Shown one piece after another: positions 10,601 to 11,892 of a stretch of 11,892 bases of DNA (position 1 is its first letter; each line of letters begins with the position of its first letter). The notes below the pieces were generated by a model. The model searched no databases and had not been told where the DNA came from. It was given only the letters and a program-made list of their open reading frames with translations. The position numbers and the translations under genes were made by a program. Origin of the DNA: Hepatocystis sp. ex Piliocolobus tephrosceles (taxonomy: Eukaryota; Apicomplexa; Aconoidasida; Haemosporida; Plasmodiidae); contig CABPSV020000134.1 in assembly GCA_902459845.2 (NCBI GenBank), positions 15,098 to 26,989 on the forward strand, in the 5' to 3' direction.

Positions 10601-10615
10601 ATTAAAACTATTCAT
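1022..10615 (-). CDS. Giant tubulin-tyrosine-ligase-like protein (putative tubulin polyglutamylase), 3197 aa, single exon
   Basis: A TTLL enzyme is expected to use ATP to join an amino acid, usually glutamate, to the C-terminal tail of tubulin, acting on microtubules. The frame is intact over 3197 codons and ends in TAA at 1022-1024. The start is the first in-frame ATG after an in-frame TAG at 10679-10681; no other ATG lies between, and A is at -3. Residues 1-1480 are Asn-rich low complexity with repeats at 654-715, 1074-1108 and 1378-1433. Residues ~1486-1850 form the TTL core. A basic segment follows, then Ser/Thr/Asn-rich sequence with arrays at 1989-2058, 2346-2369, 2686-2703, 2738-2779 and 2841-2963. 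Hydrophobic blocks at ~2466-2666, 2978-3067 and 3156-3197 look folded. No signal peptide or membrane segment is visible. TTL membership is firm. Glutamylase rather than glycylase or tyrosine ligase is inferred. The length far exceeds typical TTLLs, consistent with Plasmodium low-complexity expansion. Confidence 0.93.
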   Translation of the reverse strand: MNSFNKIFNFKYNNEIDDCSNSIATNDDHSYVLKKNTCTQSSSEFENFLKNVKKNNNYVNELGIKSCKVVEPKLIINDVSNFVQTFNNCLLTTDTKKTNLINTSIVDNNFINKKVAYVNTNNNDSVNNSINVSNPHYLYKKYNTTDNNITSNNYNYNYNSKQHNEQVFPINTVSAKTKNESKNINNNEAKYTHTIAKNKLQKNDFIFFNKQHPNNQFLYFNNSYNSYKTNDNIYDKKYDYTNSNNLYVKQNEKMIEQEKNKKHNYMYINNDTDSNRSSYTHVNNNNNNYNSLTIDGKNTYKINNHQLMPENKLGRSISYVNSTYIKKQNIPSKEIVSDKLNKSSCFYITKKMSISNKQIGSEKTNIIYNNHKNAIKVFNKNQKVYDFSNINLKENSDLSVNLYQLGKKKMETEKKGLMQTEKVVSVNRYGDSINNSDKQFKKTHTNYSNTTSNYMNKIKNNCSYQTSHVNLKPHENTYATLNHINVNMVSKNVIRSRNIKNALYSDKGLNNGNVYIRFNDNNGYSYEKADRSIGQNRQNVNTNINTQNNNNTNNSNSNSNSNTKIETNNINSSNTQLDSNSYPNINKNVPYYYGKNGDKKGSINFEKNEQLINTDNANNKLNIYPRIVTNTTDSTKAYTTYINNTDACSVSSSNNNIRSSNNNIHSSNNNIHSSNNNIHSSNNNIHSSNNNIHSSNNNIHSSNNNIHSSNNIRSSNSNNVNRYNAVYDINNLQRINSINSQSNLNAIYLMGVHTKHNINNTNSKQVVTYNKNYKNENESKHDINNGNYHGNEVNKKNIFYYYDKTNNGLVRTINDNTSCVKVINQKYYNHVDTSYETASTPCKQKINHQLPGTLKSNCKNKEKIKEETNNVLLAKELQKKENQYVYVDNIQIPTLSNPYLKKELTEVKTGNNNNEKIIFISNNIKNEEKGFHINNNANKEMYLNESTYKYNYIMNNSQTDFGKTNIKTKKTDITKKNKKSNVFSDHKNSKALSAIYGDLYSNKVDKVKRINYRNNKGDSDDLNVRCKNVKYVYLRSNEWKNTELQGITNKSNNFRKKKDDNQQIDLKTSETNKNDTTTNDTTTNDTTTNDTITNDTTTNDTTTNDTTTNKKEYLKNSYIYHLNNIKKNLKKKMKKEKKPKSDNSDNSSSNDNDKNTWSSEKHTDTLNGKKKKLTEKIIVEEKSYNDNIIQYKNVDSDSTKNDIYKNGLVYSNKNKTSIQKFFNYSFNNELNLNPSSMNLTDTVEYVKYPRHILQSENINLEDKIKTTTTNMPIVTSKNREMRKSTSNVNKITKITADYAINDSKIDKSTNIDTNTKTDTNTNIDTDKNSAWCGLTKSKTQSLPHIISVEKYHSDINNNTHNDDDCSGITGNRQELEHDIKRGENDIKRGENDIKRGENDIKRGENDIKRGKNNIKRGENDIKRAEDDIKRAEDDIKTESNNPHNLPNTTHCNKNNKKTNKKLLPWNKDKIVKIYNKTNIIDNMKNITLNVRLARHEKILINTCLDKINWIKNVDVIPKGSFCWIGYNINDSEHYNYMKKKKIINRIPSLYMYTKKKALTYLLSNLSLMFPSLYDFYPNTFILPENKHILKYILNSNNNNNSNNGNNKNLYIMKPDCGSMGVGVKIITKYSDINVNILNGYNGYIIQKYIDNPLLMNKKKFDFRIYVLLLPGKEYPHIFLSKIGFARLCTEEYKKTKKHIYNTFIHLTNYSINKDSTKYTRKKNIHDINNHKQLLSDVFTYLQNKGYNINDIWKQIKKITVLTSLAIYSYIKEKITNNFNNNLNFYQLIGLDILLDNNGKAWLLEVNSNPSLRIDYIDSSYNKFDIQLESMFDRYIKEPLLIETFLIVYKKIFKKYFLKKKQKNMTINDSNNIKVDKNGTKKKQIYYHQDSNNKLNVNYVDGDNKCSNKKKTNLVDFKNDFTSDTSPYQTYNKKEIFLKKNKKTSYNSLSMYDCSNDYVRTSTQCKRFMHGYNSNRGSYARSSTDKGNYTRNSGTHSSGTRISSTCISGTRNSGTRISGTRISGTRISGTRISGTRISGTRNSGTRSSTTRNSTTRNSTKANITEYALKTCANTNKNCISNRKMVSINNSNLLLNRVISNKKKNFKNSSNNNKKVYVEKKKNNNNNMLNLNITHYKKNKNKTQKNNSVKKIKNYINNITTCDDENELNSFDVSDNVKQRQVKPISLKMINTEEIIQKMGKTNEKQSDKNNQYSMTDQNKHIEKSNEHFFYSSYNVNKSADDIHYNLNDLKKKSTLTVDSDKLVIYEEGVTRASTDECIDNNKYGDHKNVHIYNTDPKLSSYTVDSKYYRPIVNGKKKNAFTGCNIEVSQIEESVSGTCNSNNYSNDSSGSSCSSSCSSSSGNSCSSSCSSNIIHRRKQKSRTELNGKNEDVRCTILNDEINNSSLNYIHSNKKKSCIDQIYKSNKKYEQEVNSNYNYNSSITKSNTFSKEMYVQIDNKNDIQINNFLNTDTELSKLLYNNINDSTYKKKVENFIMLRNSLYKYINCLNVIGVRYVNNNDDSSSVGINDIYNINDIYKKNVPYELKKTYTKIRKSILHPLKDGILEKNIFINLKKETNNMYNQMQIYNDCYFLFSFIIKKYDTNFKKNNKKNEYYIDKNTFLCMCTDIKINKLIENVDIPTTTFNTLFDSNKNNNINQMYQIVKDILANKNTTIKQCEQTKITNNESDKDDKNDKDDKNDKDDKNNSYTKHLTGDHLSNESCLSSNPTIKLNKKKQKKNKHIKNEKYIKNEKHIKNEKHIKNEKHIKNEKHIKNEKHIKNEKQKNTKKSFTSHASNSHRPEIQKKLDIKCSLKSVNNKGKYIVNEKRVTTNVCSDDDSEYGVSVSCTSSVSDSVSGNGSVSGISIDSGIGSGISIGSGIGSGIGIDSGSGSGIGIDSGSGSGSGSVSDSGSGSGSGSVSDSGSVSDSGSDSGSGSDSGSGSDSGSDSGSGSDSDSGSGNDSDSSSTTKTITSATDQKNKDNGTYCASIFCPFSLIPTYNHLVNFNFIGNNNNIRLKNKKIKKMNIYDIEYLYTRQIFFSKYINKNQGLTLIDFFLLMQQISLLIYPYINNNHNHTDDVTYNQENNFNLVEKKDNNENNPPILFSSVKNDMNVPKDTKKSINVIKKKNGKNEKNNKVTLSVNYSDKKKKNNNYAWHKQICSNVYNLYEYTQISVNPNIKNVCLQTLLNYVFNKYDIPRSS
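1727..2095 (-). repeat. Long Ser-Gly/Ser-Asp dipeptide array (residues 2841-2963)
   Basis: About 123 residues alternate Ser with Gly, Asp, Val or Ile, coded by a 6-bp unit of AGT plus GGT, GAT, GTT or ATT. The plus strand is almost free of G throughout, so the coding strand has a sharp G excess. Local G+C is far higher than in the flanks. The array is Ser-rich and acidic, with potential casein-kinase-type sites where Ser precedes Asp. It ends about 15 residues before block B. Confidence 0.95.
2279..2404 (-). repeat. 18-bp tandem array encoding (KHIKNE)x7 (residues 2738-2779)
   Basis: Seven 18-bp units are nearly identical; the second unit in the protein has Tyr for His. The segment is strongly basic and probably helical, and Lys-rich sequence flanks both sides. 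It lies in the insertion between blocks A and B. Such repeats often act in Plasmodium proteins as charged spacers or localisation signals, but nothing here proves a role. Confidence 0.95.
2507..2560 (-). repeat. 18-bp repeat encoding DKDDKN x3 (residues 2686-2703)
   Basis: Three near-identical 18-bp units encode an Asp/Lys-rich hexapeptide. The segment lies just after the end of putative folded block A and marks the beginning of the roughly 300-residue low-complexity insertion between blocks A and B. Confidence 0.9.
2617..3220 (-). other. Putative folded block A in the C-terminal extension (residues ~2466-2666)
   Basis: After about 600 residues of low complexity, the sequence becomes rich in regularly spaced hydrophobics. 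Examples are FIMLRNSLYKYINCLNVIG near 2490-2510, IYNDCYFLFSFIIKKY, and YYIDKNTFLCMCTDIKI ending near 2629. A further amphipathic stretch with MYQIVKDIL follows to about 2665. The last parts have the look of the first half of an EF-hand-like or p25-alpha-like module (helix, short loop, then F-x-x-x-C-x-D followed by aliphatics). No domain can be assigned firmly; the resemblance is pattern recognition only. Confidence 0.45.
3509..3580 (-). repeat. Ser/Cys-rich repeat SSCS (residues 2346-2369)
   Basis: A 12-bp-based repeat encodes runs of SSCS, broken by two Gly and an Asn, giving four cysteines in 24 residues. The coding is built from AGT/AGC/TGT triplets. Cysteines are otherwise sparse in the low-complexity parts of this protein. 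Palmitoylation or metal binding is possible but nothing else supports either. Confidence 0.85.
4442..4651 (-). repeat. 15-bp tandem array encoding TRISG-type pentapeptides (residues 1989-2058)
   Basis: Fourteen 15-bp units encode variants of TRISG (TRNSG, THSSG, TCISG, TRSST, TRNST). Five identical TRISG copies form the centre and the variants lie at both edges, the usual pattern of an array that expands from the middle. The product is a basic, Ser/Thr-rich segment about 125 residues beyond the basic tail of the TTL core and could be phosphorylated; that is inference. Confidence 0.93.
4999..5071 (-). other. Basic segment directly after the TTL core (residues ~1849-1873), candidate microtubule-binding helix
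   Basis: The core ends with LLIETFLIV and runs directly into YKKIFKKYFLKKKQK (1849-1863), with ten lysines in 15 residues and alternating aromatics or aliphatics, so it could form an amphipathic cationic helix. Several animal TTLL polyglutamylases have a cationic microtubule-binding domain immediately C-terminal to the catalytic core, and this lies in the equivalent place. Lysine-rich runs are frequent all over this AT-rich gene, so position rather than composition is the main argument. Confidence 0.4.
5069..6160 (-). other. TTL/ATP-grasp catalytic core within the giant protein (residues ~1486-1849)
   Basis: This is the only clearly enzymatic part. It opens with ITLNVRLARHE (from residue 1486), then INRIPSLYMYTKKKAL and FYPNTFILP, which match the N-terminal and linker motifs of TTLLs. 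YIMKPDCGSMGVGV (1610-1623) supplies the nucleotide-binding lysine K1613 and a glycine-rich loop. QKYIDNP (1646-1652) is the expected hinge region. FDFRIYV (1660-1666) carries R1663. FIHLTNYS (1703-1710) is the TTL signature with H1705 and N1708. GLDILLD carries D1791, and WLLEVNSNPSL (1801-1811) carries E1804 and N1806, the metal-binding pair. All canonical residues are present, so activity is expected. A short Asn-rich insertion (1594-1608) sits just before K1613. Assignments rest on family knowledge, not on an alignment run here. Confidence 0.92.
6317..6484 (-). repeat. 21-bp tandem array encoding DIKRGEN/DIKRAED heptads (residues 1378-1433)
   Basis: Eight heptads are present: four DIKRGEN, one DIKRGKN, one NIKRGEN and two DIKRAED, followed by a partial DIKTE. 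The typical unit has three CpG dinucleotides and about 43% G+C, well above the rest of the gene. The heptad is highly charged with one aliphatic position. It lies about 50 residues upstream of the TTL core. Confidence 0.95.
7292..7396 (-). repeat. 15-bp tandem array encoding (NDTTT)x7 (residues 1074-1108)
   Basis: Seven consecutive 15-bp units encode NDTTT. One unit has Ile in place of a Thr (NDTIT) through a single base change; the others are essentially identical at DNA level, a sign of recent expansion. The array sits in the Asn-rich N-terminal extension, before a Lys-rich stretch, and no function is evident. Confidence 0.95.
8471..8656 (-). repeat. 21-bp tandem array encoding SNNNIHS-type heptads (residues 654-715)
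   Basis: Nine units lie in tandem: seven with His (SSNNNIH) flanked on each side by one with Arg. The first unit on the plus strand is 18 bp, the rest are 21 bp. Units differ only in one serine codon (AGT or AGC). Units 8510-8572 and 8573-8635 form a perfect 63-bp (three-unit) duplication. The period is a multiple of three, so length changes keep the frame. Confidence 0.95.
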
Positions 10616-10656
10616 ATTAACTCTTTTTTTTTTTTTATAAAAACATAAGATTATCT

Positions 10657-10722
10657 CTACACATATACTGATATATCCCTATACATTTACTGATATATTC
10701 CTATACATGTACTAATCTATAT
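10657..10722. repeat. 22-bp tandem repeat, 3 copies, in the 5' leader region
   Basis: Three consecutive 22-bp units (10657-10678, 10679-10700, 10701-10722) share the pattern CTAYACAT..ACTRAT.TAT with a few substitutions each. They lie 42 bases upstream of the start codon, so they are probably transcribed into the 5' UTR. Confidence 0.85.
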
Positions 10723-10781
10723 ATATAAATACATAACAAGGCTCGATTAAACAAGCAGGACAAAGGAACAAATGAACAAAG

Positions 10782-10880
10782 AAAAAAAAAATTAAGCAAC
10801 AAAAACAAAAAAATTAAGCAACAAAAACAAAAAAATTAAGCAACAAAAACAAAAAAATTAAGCAACAAAAACAAAAAAAA
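10782..10880. repeat. 22-bp A-rich tandem repeat, about 4 copies
   Basis: ATTAAGCAACAAAAAC recurs with starts at 10791, 10813, 10835 and 10857, giving an exact 22-bp period with A runs between. The coding strand is correspondingly T-rich. Its sequence is unrelated to the other 22-bp array closer to the gene. Confidence 0.93.
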
Positions 10881-10911
10881 TTGTACCTTTTCTTTTATTG
10901 GCTACAATTTT
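10877..10911. repeat. Inverted repeat at the edge of the 22-bp array
   Basis: AAAATTGTA (10877-10885) pairs perfectly with TACAATTTT (10903-10911). CC (10886-10887) can also pair with GG (10900-10901) across one bulged base. The loop is pyrimidine-rich on the plus strand. It abuts the end of the 22-bp array. Confidence 0.5.
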
Positions 10912-11014
10912 GTTTTATTTTTATATACATAAAAAGTTGCACATATTATGATTATAAATAATAGTACAACATAAAACAAACACAAATTTTATAAACAAAT
11001 CAAAATTTTATATA

Positions 11015-11020
11015 TGCATG
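11015..11020. promoter_or_regulatory. TGCATG hexamer, possible ApiAP2 binding site
   Basis: TGCATG is known as the core bound by the sporozoite regulator AP2-Sp and resembles cores of other Plasmodium ApiAP2 factors. It occurs once here, about 400 bases upstream of the start codon, next to a locally GC-richer stretch (AAGTGCCTGCC). A single hexamer is weak evidence. Confidence 0.2.
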
Positions 11021-11138
11021 TAAGTGCCTGCCTAAGAAAAAAAAGTTAAATACGTTATTTTTCTTTATTTTCTTTTTTTTTCAAAAACCAAAAACATATT
11101 TTTTAACATGTAGACAATATAAAAAGTATTTATGTAAA

Positions 11139-11174
11139 ATTATAAGCTCACAGTTAAAATCGTAAGCTTATAAT
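11139..11174. repeat. 10-bp perfect inverted repeat with 16-base loop
   Basis: ATTATAAGCT (11139-11148) is the exact complement of AGCTTATAAT (11165-11174). The AGCT at the inner end of each arm makes this less likely to be a pure A/T coincidence. It could be a hairpin in a transcript or a dyad protein site; nothing decides between these. Confidence 0.55.
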
Positions 11175-11187
11175 GGAGAAAAAAAAA

Positions 11188-11265
11188 AAAATAAATAAAA
11201 TAAATAAATAAAATAAATAAATAAAATAAATAAATAAAATAAATAAATAAAATAAATAAATAAAA
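11188..11265. repeat. 13-bp A-rich tandem repeat, about 5.5 copies
   Basis: T residues fall with spacing 4-4-5 through an otherwise all-A plus strand (201, 205, 209, then 214, 218, 222, and so on to 261, relative to 11000), giving a perfect 13-bp period. A less regular A-rich stretch with ATAATATAAAAAAA motifs follows to about 11337. The minus strand is open here as a Phe/Tyr/Ile-rich frame, which is an artefact. Confidence 0.9.
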
Positions 11266-11343
11266 AAAATAAAAAAAATAATATAAAAAAATAAAAAAAA
11301 TAATATAAAAAAAAAAAAAAAAATAATATAAAAAAATAAAGAG

Positions 11344-11369
11344 AGAGCGAATTTGCTAGTGCTCGCTCT
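11344..11369. repeat. GC-rich hairpin in the intergenic region
   Basis: AGAGCGA (11344-11350) pairs exactly with TCGCTCT (11363-11369) over a 12-base loop. The stem holds four G:C pairs in an A/T-dominated region, and G+C stays relatively high to about 11395. It may be part of a structured RNA or a protein site; there is no supporting family match. Confidence 0.5.
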
Positions 11370-11836
11370 ACCCATCGCTTGCTTGTTTGTTTGTTTTGTT
11401 ATATTAGTTTTATGGTACACTGCAAATTATATATATATCTACAGATATGTGGACATATATATGGAAGAATATATTTACAGATATATACTTATCTTCATAC
11501 TAATGTGTTATTATAAATCCTTTTTTTTTTTTTTAAGTAACTATGTATATATATATATATATATATAACTTTTTTTTTATAAACCATTTTAATATTGTAG
11601 CTTTACGTCTTTTTTTATGAATATGTTGCGTCTGCTTCTTAATTAATATAATTATTTCATTTTTGTTTTAGTTATTTGATGAATGTATTAATATATACAT
11701 ACATATGTTTATGTGTGTGTTTTTTTTTTTCATAATAAATATACATACATAAATATGTGAGTATTTGTTTTTTCAAAACAATATTTTTTTTTTTTTTTTA
11801 TGTATCATTTTTTGTAGAAATTCAAAAATAATAATA

Positions 11837-11839
<3 letters not shown>

Positions 11840-11892
<53 letters not shown>
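11840..11892. repeat. Poly-T run of 53 bases at the window end
   Basis: The window finishes in an unbroken run of T. Long homopolymers occur in Plasmodium intergenic DNA, but a run at an edge may also be an assembly boundary with unreliable length. Confidence 0.9.

Larger units (their letters stand above)
10616..11892. other. 5' flank and presumed promoter region of the TTLL gene
   Basis: No gene can be supported. Going away from the start codon, the region holds an A/T tract (T run 10624-10636 on the plus strand), two 22-bp tandem arrays, three inverted repeats, a single TGCATG, a 13-bp A-rich array, a relatively GC-rich patch at 11341-11395, a (TA)11 run at 11546-11567, and a terminal poly-T. 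Poly(dA:dT) tracts are typical of Plasmodium promoters. Transcription start sites cannot be placed. Confidence 0.65.

Noticed and set aside
1022..10615. Introns or a frameshift splitting the large gene
   Set aside because: The frame is open from start to stop over 9.6 kb and the TTL core is continuous, so no intron or frameshift is needed. Short introns that keep the frame cannot be strictly excluded without transcripts.
11154..11420. Minus-strand 88-residue Phe/Tyr/Leu-rich frame
   Set aside because: Direct translation of the 13-bp A-rich array and poly-A; no gene-like composition.
11353..11568. Plus-strand 71-residue frame that looks like a membrane peptide
   Set aside because: Its start lies within the GC patch but most of it is TA microsatellite read as Tyr-Ile repeats; no coding signal apart from that.
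10616..11892. Subtelomeric repeats or a variant antigen gene nearby
   Set aside because: No telomere-type heptamer arrays, no large structured repeat, and no recognisable variant-antigen coding sequence are visible.

Overview
The window comes from a very A+T-rich eukaryotic genome. Poly(dA)/poly(dT) tracts and (TA)n microsatellites fill the non-coding parts, and the coding part is packed with Asn/Lys/Ser/Thr low complexity and short in-frame tandem repeats. This points to a haemosporidian apicomplexan, most likely Plasmodium. The species cannot be fixed from the sequence alone. Nothing bacterial or viral is visible, and there is no recognisable mobile element, CRISPR array, rRNA or tRNA.

Layout: (1) 1-1021 is the 3' flank, low-complexity DNA with a degenerate 12-bp repeat (299-370), two (TA)n tracts and a possible hairpin just past the stop codon. 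(2) 1022-10615 on the minus strand is one uninterrupted reading frame of 3197 residues. It encodes a giant tubulin-tyrosine-ligase-like (TTLL) protein, probably a tubulin polyglutamylase. (3) 10616-11892 is the 5' flank and presumed promoter, with three tandem arrays (22, 22 and 13 bp), three inverted repeats and a terminal run of 53 T.

The protein has a compact ATP-grasp ligase core at residues ~1486-1850 in which the expected ATP and metal ligands are all visible, followed at once by a very basic helix-like segment. About 1480 residues of Asn-rich, repeat-bearing sequence precede the core and about 1340 follow it. Within the C-terminal part, two or three hydrophobic, apparently folded blocks (about residues 2466-2666, 2978-3067 and 3156-3197) are separated by repeat-filled low complexity. 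Together they look like a split EF-hand-like/p25-alpha-like module; this is inference.

At least seven in-frame repeat arrays with unit lengths of 4 to 7 residues lie in this one gene, several nearly identical at DNA level. One shows a perfect 63-bp higher-order duplication. They should be length-variable between isolates. No second gene could be supported; the many other open frames are shadows of repeats or AT microsatellites.
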